DNA from: JBBATK01 sp046052705
GTDB taxonomy: Bacteria; Bacteroidota; Ignavibacteria; Kapaibacteriales; NICIL-2
DNA: 18,025 nucleotides
Direction: 5' to 3'
Assembly (NCBI GenBank): GCA_046052705.1
Contig: JBJOLU010000064.1
Coordinates: forward strand, 1-18,025
The notes below the pieces were generated by a model. The model made no database searches. It was given only the letters and a program-made list of their open reading frames with translations, and was not told the DNA's origin. Shown in pieces: positions 7,389 through 14,861 of the stretch. Position 1 is the stretch's first letter. The number at the start of each line of letters is the position of its first letter. A program made the translations under genes and the position numbers.

Positions 7389-10049
7389 ATGAATATTCAC
7401 GCCTATAGCATCGAGGAACTCACGGCGCTGCTGGAAACAAGCCGGCATGGCTTGACGCACAAACAAGCCCAAGCTCGATTGAACAGGGAAGGGGCAAACG
7501 AGCTTCAGGAGAAAGCAGTGCTATCTCCGGTGAGAATTCTATTGGCGCAGTTCGCCAACTTCATGATTGTGGTGCTGGCTGCCGCAGCTGCAATTTCCTT
7601 TGCCCTGGGCGATGCTACCGATGCAGTTGTGATTCTGTGCATCGTGGTTCTTAACGCCGTGGTGGGTTTCATTCAAGAGTATCGCGCCGAACAAGCCCTG
7701 GCTGCCCTTAAGAGCATGTCTGCACCAACGGCACGCGTGGTGCGAGACGGCCATGCCGCCGAGGTTCCTGCGCGGGAACTTGTGCGTGGCGATGTAATTA
7801 TTCTAGAGTCCGGAAACATCGTGCCGGCCGATGCCAGGCTGCTGGAAGTGTTTTCGTTGCGTATAGACGAAGCTGCACTTACCGGCGAATCGCAGGCCGT
7901 GGATAAAAACACCGACTCTATTGCGTCAAACTTTCTTCCTATCGGCGATCGCTCAAACATGGTGTTCAAGGGAACACATGTTACTCACGGTAATGCGCAT
8001 GCCATGGTGGTGGCAACGGGTATGGAGACCGAGCTGGGAAAAATAGCAGCAATGCTACAGGATGAAGATTCTCTGCAAACACCGTTGCAGCGAAGGCTGG
8101 AGCGGTTCGGCAGGAAACTCGCATACATGGTGCTTGGTATTTGTGCCGTTGTGGCTGCTTTGGGTTTGCTTCGCGGCGAGGATCCGCTTACCATGGCGCT
8201 TACGGCAATCTCGCTGGCAGTAGCAGCAATACCGGAGGCCTTGCCCGCCGTTGTGACCGTTGCCTTAGCACTGAGCGCAAAGCGCATGACAAAGCATCAT
8301 GCGTTAATACGCCGGCTACCGGCCGTGGAAACTCTTGGTTCCGTTACCTATATCTGTACCGATAAAACAGGAACACTGACACAGCAGAAGATGTCCGTTC
8401 GTGAGATTGTGTTTGGTGCGGGTGATGTGTATGACGCCGACCATTTAGCGGAGTGCAGCAGTCATGCCAATGCACAACAGCTTCTGCGCATGATGGCCAT
8501 TAGTAACGATGTTGAGCACACGCACAGCGGCGCCATGCTTGGCGAAGCTACCGAGCTTGCGTTTGTGCACTTCGCCGAGTGGGCAGGTGTGGAACGATCC
8601 GCCACGCTTGGCACACATGCTCGCTTGAAGAGTTTACCCTTCGACTCATCGCGTAAATGCATGAGTACAATTCACCGAGATGCAGATACCGGCGAAGCCC
8701 ATCCGGTAATGTACACCAAGGGTGCAGCCGATGAGCTTTTGCCTCGGTGTTCACAGGTAATGGATCGAGGCACCGTCCGGGATTTCACTGCAGCAGATGC
8801 CGAAGCACTACGGAAACACACGTTAAGAATGGCCGCACAAGGCCTGCGCGTGTTGGCCTTTGCGCAGAGTTATCCTGCGAACAAATCAGTGGAACAGATG
8901 AGTATCGAGGACGAACGGAATCTTGTGATGGTGGGCGTGGTAGGATTGATCGATCCTCCCAGGCCGGAGGCAAAGGCGGCCGTGGCGGAGTGCCATCGTG
9001 CGTCTATCGTTCCCGTGATGATAACGGGGGATCACCCGGCCACTGCACGTGCCATTGCCACCGAGTTGGGAATATTACAGTCTGATCGTGACGAGTTGGT
9101 AAGTGCCCGTGAACTGGACGAGATGTCCGACGAAGACTTCGCTGCGCGTGTTGAGCATATCAGGGTGTATGCGCGCGTGGCTCCGGAACAAAAGCTGCGC
9201 ATCGTAAAAGCTTTGCAAGATCGTGGCCACTACGTGGCAATGACCGGCGATGGCGTGAACGACGCACCCGCTCTGAAGCGTTCCGATATAGGAATTGCTA
9301 TGGGTATCAACGGCACGGATGTGTCTAAAGAAGCGTCGGCTATGGTGCTGCTTGATGATAACTTTTCTACGATCGTTCATGCTATAGCCGAAGGGCGCAG
9401 AGTGTACGACAACATTCGCAAGTTCATCCGCTATATCATGACCTCCAACAGCGGCGAGATATGGTGTATTCTCCTTGCTCCCTTGGCCGGACTTCCCATA
9501 CCCTTGCTTCCGGTGCACATATTGTGGATCAACCTTGTAACCGACGGCTTGCCCGCGCTTGCACTTGCCGCCGAGCCTGCGGATGCGGGCATCATGAGCA
9601 GGCCGCCGCGTCCGCCTTCGGAGAGTCTGTTTGCGGGCGGCTTAGGCAGGCATATTGTGATGGTAGGTTTTATCATGGGCGTGGTGCCGGTGTTCGTGCA
9701 AGCAGCCGCAATTCATACAAACCACAGCCACTGGCAGACCATGGTTTTTTCGGTGCTGTGTTTGAGCCAGCTTGGTCATGCGCTCGCAGTGCGCTCCGAG
9801 CGAGTGTCGTTGGTAGTTCAGGGGTTCTTTTCGAACGCTGCGCTGGCCGCCACTGTAATCGTGGCAATAGCGCTTCAGGCATGTACGATTTTTGTTCCTG
9901 CGTTTCAACCGGTCTTCAAAACCCAAGCTCTGAGCTTCGGTGAAACAATTGCGGTACTGTTGATATCCTGCGTGGTATTGTTCGCAGTAGAAATAGAAAA
10001 GCTGTGGTACAGACGGCGTCATGCAACTGCGGTGGGCAGCATTCGGTAG
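7389..10049 (+). CDS. P2A-type cation-transporting P-type ATPase (Ca2+-like)
   Basis: An 886-residue ATP-driven cation pump of the inner membrane. Order of parts: N-terminal cation-ATPase domain (about 1-75, HGLTHKQAQARLNREGANEL), M1-M2, actuator domain with TGES (165-168), M3-M4 with PEALP (282-286), phosphorylation site DKTGTLT with D325, nucleotide-binding KGA (444-446), TGD (546-548), hinge TGDGVND (619-625), then M5-M10. Ion ligands of the SERCA type are all kept: E283 in M4, N687 and E690 in M5 (SNSGE), and N715, T718 and D719 in M6 (NLVTD). This points to Ca2+ (or Mn2+) rather than H+ or Na+/K+. The only change in the M4 motif is Ala for Gly in PEGLP, which is common in bacterial members. 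It begins 92 nt after the DUF4175 gene behind a palindromic leader, so it may have its own control. Confidence 0.94.
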   Translation: MNIHAYSIEELTALLETSRHGLTHKQAQARLNREGANELQEKAVLSPVRILLAQFANFMIVVLAAAAAISFALGDATDAVVILCIVVLNAVVGFIQEYRAEQALAALKSMSAPTARVVRDGHAAEVPARELVRGDVIILESGNIVPADARLLEVFSLRIDEAALTGESQAVDKNTDSIASNFLPIGDRSNMVFKGTHVTHGNAHAMVVATGMETELGKIAAMLQDEDSLQTPLQRRLERFGRKLAYMVLGICAVVAALGLLRGEDPLTMALTAISLAVAAIPEALPAVVTVALALSAKRMTKHHALIRRLPAVETLGSVTYICTDKTGTLTQQKMSVREIVFGAGDVYDADHLAECSSHANAQQLLRMMAISNDVEHTHSGAMLGEATELAFVHFAEWAGVERSATLGTHARLKSLPFDSSRKCMSTIHRDADTGEAHPVMYTKGAADELLPRCSQVMDRGTVRDFTAADAEALRKHTLRMAAQGLRVLAFAQSYPANKSVEQMSIEDERNLVMVGVVGLIDPPRPEAKAAVAECHRASIVPVMITGDHPATARAIATELGILQSDRDELVSARELDEMSDEDFAARVEHIRVYARVAPEQKLRIVKALQDRGHYVAMTGDGVNDAPALKRSDIGIAMGINGTDVSKEASAMVLLDDNFSTIVHAIAEGRRVYDNIRKFIRYIMTSNSGEIWCILLAPLAGLPIPLLPVHILWINLVTDGLPALALAAEPADAGIMSRPPRPPSESLFAGGLGRHIVMVGFIMGVVPVFVQAAAIHTNHSHWQTMVFSVLCLSQLGHALAVRSERVSLVVQGFFSNAALAATVIVAIALQACTIFVPAFQPVFKTQALSFGETIAVLLISCVVLFAVEIEKLWYRRRHATAVGSIR

Positions 10050-10133
10050 AAACAGCTGTTGGTAACACGCCGGTGGCGATATCCGTAGTTCATCATGATA
10101 TTTGCAGGGAGTATACAAACCTTGATTACCACG

Positions 10134-10694
10134 ATGCGTGTGTTGCTGTCGGTTGCTGTATGTATGAGTGTGATGCTTTGCGTTGTAGTGCCGTGCCCGG
10201 CGCAGGCGCAATTGCAAGTGCAAGGAAGATACGACCTCACCCTTAGCGGTGGCGGCGCTGCTCAGTTTGCCACCATGGTGAACACTGGCGTGGAGTTCGG
10301 ACCGGATGTGAATGTAATGGCGGCTTGGCAGGTACGCCCCAACCGCGGCTTACGAATGTGGATAGGCTACGAGAACTTTCGCGCTCCCGTCAATGAAGTG
10401 AATATCAAGGAAGTTCGTGCATGGTATATCAGTGCCGGAATTCGCACTGATTTGTATTCGTGGCAATCCGGAGTTCACTCTTTTCTTCTTCTAGGTTTTG
10501 GCGCAGGCAATTGCGAACCTTCTGTGGTCACAAACAGCACAGAGTCCATCAGAAACACGGCTATTCAGCTTGGCGTGGGAATTCCTGTTCCAATTACTCC
10601 TTCTTTGAAGTTTGTTCCCATGTTGCGATTCGTCGTTGGAGCAAACTCCGGCTTTACCATTCCTGTTACCGCGGGTTTGCAATGGAACCCATAA
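10134..10694 (+). CDS. Secreted small beta-rich protein, possibly an outer-membrane barrel
   Basis: I chose the ATG at 10134 because it gives a clean signal peptide (MRVLLSVAVCMSVMLCVVV, cut near AQA/Q at about residue 26); an ATG at 10095 would add 13 residues. The product is 186 residues. The mature part is built of alternating amphipathic strands with Gly-rich turns (VQGRYDLTLSGGG, GLRMWIGYENF, GVHSFLLLGFGAG, NTAIQLGVGIPVPI, LKFVPMLRFVVGA), as in small eight-strand outer-membrane barrels. It ends WNP rather than with a terminal aromatic, so the classical barrel insertion signal is not perfect. I do not recognise a named family. It follows the ATPase by 84 nt and overlaps the next gene by 13 nt. 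Confidence 0.72.
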   Translation: MRVLLSVAVCMSVMLCVVVPCPAQAQLQVQGRYDLTLSGGGAAQFATMVNTGVEFGPDVNVMAAWQVRPNRGLRMWIGYENFRAPVNEVNIKEVRAWYISAGIRTDLYSWQSGVHSFLLLGFGAGNCEPSVVTNSTESIRNTAIQLGVGIPVPITPSLKFVPMLRFVVGANSGFTIPVTAGLQWNP

Positions 10695-11338
10695 TTCAGC
10701 TTCAAGAGCGTCGCCCCTATGTAGCTCCCGAATACGTGCTGCAGGCCCACAAGGAGCGCAAGAAGGCTATTCGCGAACGGCTGCGTGAGTTCACGGCAGT
10801 ACCGCCGTCCCAATGGTTTTATGAGTTTTGCTTCTGCCTGTGCACGCCGCAGAGCAAGGCCACCAGTGCCTTCGCGGTGGCAGAGAAGTTACAGCAGCAA
10901 CGCTTTCTTGAGCAGGAATTCGATCCAACCTCGCTACTTCGCAATCCTGAACATTACATTCGATTTCACAATACCAAAGCGCGGAATCTGTTGAATCTGC
11001 GAACGCTGTTCCCAAGTATTGATGCCATGCTCAGGTCCACGACATCGGCGGTGGAAGCTCGCGCCTATCTAGTGGAGCATGTTCGCGGAATGGGAATGAA
11101 GGAAGCGTCGCACGTACTGCGTAACATCGGGTACCGCGGTATTGCCATTATCGATAGGCATATACTCACACACATGGTGCAATGCGGTATCATCGCCGAT
11201 GATGCCTTCCCGTCGTCACAGAAAAAGTATCTGGAGATTGAAGCCAAGTGGTTACACTTTGCTAGCGATATTCGCATCGATCCCGACGAACTGGATTTAG
11301 TGTTTTGGTCTTTACAGACCGGCGAGATTTTAAAGTGA
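10682..11338 (+). CDS. 8-oxoguanine DNA N-glycosylase/AP lyase, OGG2 family
   Basis: Removes oxidised guanine from DNA and nicks the abasic site in base-excision repair. The 218-residue protein is the size of the compact archaeal/bacterial OGG2 type, which lacks the extra N-terminal domain of human OGG1. The helix-hairpin-helix region GMGMKEASHVLRNIGYRGIAIIDRHIL carries the candidate Schiff-base lysine K140 and the catalytic aspartate D158. Their 18-residue spacing is what I recall for OGG2 enzymes. Earlier segments CFCLCTPQSKATSAF and IRFHNTKARNLL also match the family. The start at 10682 lies inside the last codons of the barrel gene (13-nt overlap, other frame). The frame is open back to 10460, but that extension overlaps the barrel gene and looks non-coding. 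Nine nt separate it from the SET gene. Confidence 0.9.
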   Translation: MEPIIQLQERRPYVAPEYVLQAHKERKKAIRERLREFTAVPPSQWFYEFCFCLCTPQSKATSAFAVAEKLQQQRFLEQEFDPTSLLRNPEHYIRFHNTKARNLLNLRTLFPSIDAMLRSTTSAVEARAYLVEHVRGMGMKEASHVLRNIGYRGIAIIDRHILTHMVQCGIIADDAFPSSQKKYLEIEAKWLHFASDIRIDPDELDLVFWSLQTGEILK

Positions 11339-11347
11339 TTACCTACC

Positions 11348-11860
11348 ATGGCTAAAGATCAAACCATTCGTATCACCGCGCAGTGCGCCTTTGAACAAAA
11401 GGGAAAAAAATGCACGCGCAAAACAACCCTTACACATCCCTATTGTGCTCGTCACACCAAGGAACTTTTGGGTGTGGAAGTGCGGCCCTCGCAAATACGC
11501 GCAGCGGGGCTGGGCCTATGGGCAACGCGGGATTTTCCCAAAGGGGCACATCTTTTTAACTACGAAGGTGAGCGACTAAAAACACGGGAGTACGACGAGC
11601 GCTATGCTGATGAAGCGATGGGTGTATATGGCATTAAGCTTACGTCCAGAACTGTTATCGATGCACGTCGCACCGACTCCGGCGTTGCACGGTATATCTG
11701 TTCGTACCAGGGTTCGGGTAAGAAACCCAACGTAGAATATCAGAGCACTTCCAAAGTAATTGAGATGGTGACGACGCGAGCCATAAAAGCTGGAGAAGAG
11801 CTGCTGGGTGACTACGGCGAAGAAATGATTGCTGCCATGGGAGTGCCGAACAAGGCCTAA
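11348..11860 (+). CDS. Small SET-domain protein with N-terminal Cys3His zinc-knuckle-like cluster
   Basis: A 170-residue protein. Residues 13-36 hold C13, C22, C33 and H36 in the spacing C-x8-C-x10-C-x2-H, close to the plant WRC zinc motif. A compact SET domain fills the rest: RAAGLGLWATRDFPKGAHLFNYEGE (SAM site start), TVIDARRTDSGVARYI (about 102-117), KPNVEY (126-131) and the C-terminal IKAGEELLGDYGEE, where Y156 is the likely catalytic tyrosine. SET proteins methylate lysine on proteins. The usual NHS of the RFxNHS motif is replaced here by C118-S119-Y120, followed by a short Gly/Lys-rich insertion, so activity or cofactor geometry may differ. There is no pre-SET or post-SET domain. The gene begins 9 nt after the OGG2 gene and is probably cotranscribed. 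The substrate is unknown. Confidence 0.85.
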   Translation: MAKDQTIRITAQCAFEQKGKKCTRKTTLTHPYCARHTKELLGVEVRPSQIRAAGLGLWATRDFPKGAHLFNYEGERLKTREYDERYADEAMGVYGIKLTSRTVIDARRTDSGVARYICSYQGSGKKPNVEYQSTSKVIEMVTTRAIKAGEELLGDYGEEMIAAMGVPNKA

Positions 11861-11886
11861 GCTCCTGAGCAAATGAATTGCGAGCT
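11860..11886. terminator. Hairpin between the convergent SET and panC genes
   Basis: From the last base of the SET stop, AGCTC (11860-11864) pairs with GAGCT (11882-11886). Inside it GCAA (11869-11872) pairs with TTGC (11878-11881) around the loop ATGAA. A 4-nt bulge sits on the 5' side. It lies in the 49-bp gap between convergent genes, where a two-way terminator is expected, but no T tract follows on either strand. Confidence 0.35.
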
Positions 11887-11909
11887 ATCTATCCCGGGGC
11901 TCCGTGATT

Positions 11910-12767
11910 CTACCACACCTGCCGAACATAACAGTTGTCTATAAGGCGAGTAGAACCCACTTTGCCGGCCACTATACATGCGGCGTCCGGCGATTGAGTG
12001 ATGTCGTGCAGGGCATTCATTCCCAGCGGATCTACAATGGCAATGTAATCAAGGTGCAATGCGGGCTCGGCACCCAAAACTTCTTGCGCCGCACGTAGCA
12101 ATATCTCAACAGATGTTTGCCCGGATTGAACTCCCGCGCAAACAGCGCGTAACGCACGGGAAAGCACCAACGCTTGGTGGCGCTGCACATCCGATAAATA
12201 CACATTGCGTGAGCTTTTTGCCAACCCGTCGCTGTCGCGTACGGTTGGCACCACCACCACACGGCACTGCAGGCCTAAGTCCAGAACCAAGCGCCGCAAC
12301 ACTGCTGTCTGCTGAAGATCCTTCTGCCCCAGGTATAACGCGGTGGGAGTAGTGATGCACAACAATCGTGTTACCACCAGAGCAACGCCATCAAAGTGAG
12401 TGGGACGCACCGCACCCTCGAACCCCGCCGTGACACCGTCGATATGGATGTGAGTGGCAAAACCTTCGGGATACATTTCTTCGGGAGTGGGAGCAAAGAC
12501 CGCATCGCAGTTGTGGTTGCGTAAAAGTTCGCAGTCCCGTTCGAAGTCTCTAGGATATCTCGACAAATCTTCGGTGGCAGAGAACTGAGTGGGATTCACG
12601 AAAATCGACGCTAATACCGCGTCGTTCTGAGCCCGCGCTTGCTGCACCAATGCCATGTGGCCTTCGTGCAGATATCCCATTGTAGGAACGAAGCCGATAG
12701 ATTGGCCCTGGGAGCGCCGCGCAGCGCACCATTCGTGCACTTCCGAGATTCTTGTGAGTATATCCAT
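11910..12767 (-). CDS. panC: Pantothenate synthetase (pantoate--beta-alanine ligase)
   Basis: Joins pantoate and beta-alanine with ATP, through a pantoyl-adenylate, in vitamin B5 and coenzyme A synthesis in the cytoplasm. All family motifs are present (numbered from the ATG at 12767): VPTMGYLHEGH with HEGH at 34-37, FVNPTQF at 56-62, the PEEMYPEGF segment, GQKD at 147-150, RDSDGLAKSSRN with the KMSKS-like loop ending at 188, and a C-terminal dimer domain ending IDNCYVRQVW. The length is 285 residues, normal for the family. The frame extends to a TTG at 12776, but the ATG three codons in fits better. It stands alone without panB or panD, convergent to the SET gene and divergent from the bacilliredoxin gene. 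Confidence 0.97.
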   Translation of the reverse strand: MDILTRISEVHEWCAARRSQGQSIGFVPTMGYLHEGHMALVQQARAQNDAVLASIFVNPTQFSATEDLSRYPRDFERDCELLRNHNCDAVFAPTPEEMYPEGFATHIHIDGVTAGFEGAVRPTHFDGVALVVTRLLCITTPTALYLGQKDLQQTAVLRRLVLDLGLQCRVVVVPTVRDSDGLAKSSRNVYLSDVQRHQALVLSRALRAVCAGVQSGQTSVEILLRAAQEVLGAEPALHLDYIAIVDPLGMNALHDITQSPDAACIVAGKVGSTRLIDNCYVRQVW

Positions 12768-12969
12768 AGCGTGCAATGATGAAGCTCAAAGATGAAGTAA
12801 TGCCGGCCGGCGGCGCACTCCCTGCAAAGATGCGCAGAGGCGGGCCTTGCCACACCAAAAGGTGATATTTTTGTGGGGCACGAAGCGCGGCCCTTGTTCG
12901 TCTTGAAGTGCGGTGTCCGGTTGTGTTCCGGATGAGTATTGTTTTGAAGTTTACATCTATAGTATTCCT
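12768..12969. other. Divergent intergenic region between panC and the bacilliredoxin gene
   Basis: About 200 bp containing both 5' leaders. Visible structure: the 10-bp palindrome GCCGGCCGGC (12802-12811), a short CACC-AAAA-GGTG hairpin (12853-12864) followed by a T-rich stretch, and a TATAGT (12958-12963) just before the bacilliredoxin ATG that is too close to the start to be a usual -10 unless the message is leaderless. No RNA gene or small ORF is convincing. Confidence 0.4.
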
Positions 12970-13404
12970 ATGTACGATCCATTATTAGTTCAGCCTATGC
13001 GCGAAGAGTTAACCCGCATTGGTTTTGTTGAAGTTCGCACGCCTGCCGAAGTTGATGCGGCGTTAACCAAGCCGGGCAGTACGCTCTTGGTTGTGAATTC
13101 CGTGTGTGGTTGCGCTGCAGGTAGCGCCCGTCCCGGTATAGCACAATCGCTGCGTCACAACTCCGTGCCCGATAATCTCGTGACTGTTTTTGCCGGTCAG
13201 GATAAAGAGGCCACACAGTACATACGCGATACCTATTTGAAAAATGTACCGCCGTCGTCTCCGTCCATCGCCCTCTTCCGCGATGGCAATTTGATTGGCG
13301 TTGTGCATCGTCATATGATTGAAGGACGTTTCCCCGAAGCCATCGCTCAGATGTTGACTAACGCCTACGATGAGTTTTGCGCACCGGCAGCATCTGCTGA
13401 GTAG
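12970..13404 (+). CDS. BrxA/BrxB family bacilliredoxin-like protein
   Basis: A 144-residue thioredoxin-fold protein of the YphP/YqiW family. In bacillithiol-making bacteria these remove bacillithiol from S-thiolated proteins in the cytoplasm. The start at 12970 gives the typical N-terminus MYDPLLVQPMREELT; the frame extends to 12913 but those residues do not fit the family. The active-site motif is C46-G47-C48 in SVCGCAAGSARPG, followed by FAGQDKEAT, the cis-Pro region PPSSPSIALFRDG and HRHMIEGR. Length and motifs match the full family. Bacillithiol or a related thiol would be expected in the cell, but no bsh gene is in the window. It is followed after 85 nt by the AI-2E-family gene. Confidence 0.94.
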   Translation: MYDPLLVQPMREELTRIGFVEVRTPAEVDAALTKPGSTLLVVNSVCGCAAGSARPGIAQSLRHNSVPDNLVTVFAGQDKEATQYIRDTYLKNVPPSSPSIALFRDGNLIGVVHRHMIEGRFPEAIAQMLTNAYDEFCAPAASAE

Positions 13405-13432
13405 GTTGTCTACGGCGGTATGTGCTTTGATG

Positions 13433-13440
13433 TAAGTTTG
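13433..13440 (+). promoter_or_regulatory. Candidate -7 box before the AI-2E-family gene
   Basis: TAAGTTTG matches TAnnTTTG, 50 nt before the ATG at 13490. The nearest upstream TTG (13406-13408) is a few bases too far for a standard -33 box. If it is used, the GGTAC palindrome at 13450-13462 would lie just downstream of the transcription start. Confidence 0.25.
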
Positions 13441-13449
13441 TCGTGCGCT

Positions 13450-13462
13450 GGTACCATGTACC
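13450..13462. promoter_or_regulatory. Second GGTAC palindrome, in the leader of the AI-2E-family gene
   Basis: GGTAC-CAT-GTACC, identical at 12 of 13 positions to the site at 7306-7318. It lies between the bacilliredoxin stop and the permease ATG, 28 nt before the start. Its placement just downstream of a candidate promoter would suit a repressor site. Confidence 0.4.
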
Positions 13463-13489
13463 ATAGGCACTCCGGTTTCACGGTAAAGG

Positions 13490-14788
13490 ATGAAGACGGT
13501 GGAGACATCAACGAGGAATAAACTGTCCGCCATTGCGGTTGTTACCATCAGCTCGCTTGCGCTTGCTGTGCTGGTGTATATGACGGGCATACTGCGTGGC
13601 TCGGCCGGCCCTATACTTCTGTTTGGAAGTATTGCTTTTTTGGTGTGGCCGTACCGCCGGGAGTTTCGCTTAGTGCAGCGATTGTTCACCATTAGCGCGA
13701 TGGTGTTTGCCTTGTGGTTTCTTGGCGATCTTGGCAGTATCCTTTTGCCCTTCGGCATGGCCTTCTTCATAGCCTACCTTGCAGATCCACTGGTAACCGC
13801 ACTTGCAAAGCATCGTATTCCGCGTGGTCTAAGTTCTCTTGCTCTGGTGTTGGTACTGTTGGGTGGAATAGTAGCGGCATCCGTGTATGTTTTTCCGGGT
13901 GTGTTCTCTCAGATGAACGAGGTTATTCGGCGGATTTCCTCGATGGTAACGTCCACGACGGACTACTTGGAGAGCCGTCAGTTTTACCGATGGCTAGAGA
14001 GCTTCGGTATTTCCCAGACCACCGCGCGTGAGCTAGTGCAGAAGGAAGTGGTGCCGGAGCTGGAGAATATTTCGCAGGTCATTGTTACATCGGTTCTGGG
14101 CGCGCTTACCTCGCTTACAGCCATTGTGGAGCAAGCCATAAATGTGGTCTTGATTCCCGTGCTCACCTTCTACTTCCTCAATGATCTTCCGCAACTGAAG
14201 AAGCGCATTCATTCTATGCTCGATCATCGCCATCCGGCCTTGGTTCGAGACGTCAAGCGCATCAATGATATAGTTCGAGCGTATATAGGTGGCCAAATCA
14301 TCAGTGCCATCTTTGTGGGAACGATGGCATCAATCTCCTTTATGCTTTGCGGCGTGCCGTATCCCATTGTGCTTGGCGTGCTCTGCGGTCTGCTGAATCC
14401 CATTCCGTATCTAGGAATTATCGCAAGTATGTTTATCGCTATTGTTACTATTCTTATTGTCAATGGCGACGGCGTTCTGCTGCACATCATTCAGGTCTCG
14501 GTGATTGTTAATATCCTACACTTTCTTAGCACCTATATCATCGATCCTCGAGTTACGGGATCTCGCATTGGTTTGCATCCGGTGGTACTCATTGCTTCGC
14601 TCTTTACCTTTGGTCACTTCTTCGGGTTTTTCGGTCTGGTGTTTTCCATGCCGGCCGGAGCGGTGGTGATGATGTATTTCAACGATTGGCTGGCATCGAT
14701 ATCTCCGAATACTGAAGCGAGCGATTCCGGTTCATCATCGTCAGGTGTATCTTCACCTTCATCGTCATCCTCATCTACCGAGGCCTAG
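13490..14788 (+). CDS. AI-2E family (PF01594) membrane permease
   Basis: A 432-residue inner-membrane protein with about eight hydrophobic segments: two near the N-terminus (about 12-52), a pair around 63-100, one at about 112-135, and a cluster in the C-terminal half (about 205-405). A long polar stretch at about 140-200 separates the halves, as in this family. Family signatures include PLVTALAKHRIPRGLS, LIPVLTFYFLNDLPQLKKRI, the NDIVRAYIGGQ segment, GLLNPIPYLG and the IIDPRVTGSRIGLHP region. Members have been linked to autoinducer-2 export or to Na+(Li+)/H+ exchange; substrate cannot be read here. The last about 25 residues are almost all Ser with some Thr, Pro and Gly, an unusual low-complexity tail. 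A purine-rich AAAGG abuts the ATG. Confidence 0.9.
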   Translation: MKTVETSTRNKLSAIAVVTISSLALAVLVYMTGILRGSAGPILLFGSIAFLVWPYRREFRLVQRLFTISAMVFALWFLGDLGSILLPFGMAFFIAYLADPLVTALAKHRIPRGLSSLALVLVLLGGIVAASVYVFPGVFSQMNEVIRRISSMVTSTTDYLESRQFYRWLESFGISQTTARELVQKEVVPELENISQVIVTSVLGALTSLTAIVEQAINVVLIPVLTFYFLNDLPQLKKRIHSMLDHRHPALVRDVKRINDIVRAYIGGQIISAIFVGTMASISFMLCGVPYPIVLGVLCGLLNPIPYLGIIASMFIAIVTILIVNGDGVLLHIIQVSVIVNILHFLSTYIIDPRVTGSRIGLHPVVLIASLFTFGHFFGFFGLVFSMPAGAVVMMYFNDWLASISPNTEASDSGSSSSGVSSPSSSSSSTEA

Positions 14789-14861
14789 ACTTCATCACTT
14801 TCATTGCTCGCGATACGTGCACAGTTGTAACGCACATAATGATTGGTTAGAACTGCTCCGC

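Noticed and set aside
9642..10223. Minus-strand open frame of 193 codons across the ATPase end and the next gene
   Set aside because: It is antisense to two well-supported genes, is His/Arg/Tyr-rich, and has no recognisable motif.
10460..10681. N-terminal extension of the OGG2 frame
   Set aside because: It overlaps the barrel gene and is Arg/Ser/Cys-rich noise; the family N-terminus fits the ATG at 10682.
12768..12776. TTG start for panC
   Set aside because: The ATG three codons downstream is a stronger start and gives the normal PanC N-terminus.
12853..12872. CACC-AAAA-GGTG hairpin followed by a T-rich run, looking like a terminator
   Set aside because: The stem is only 4 bp and it lies between two divergent genes, where no terminator is expected.
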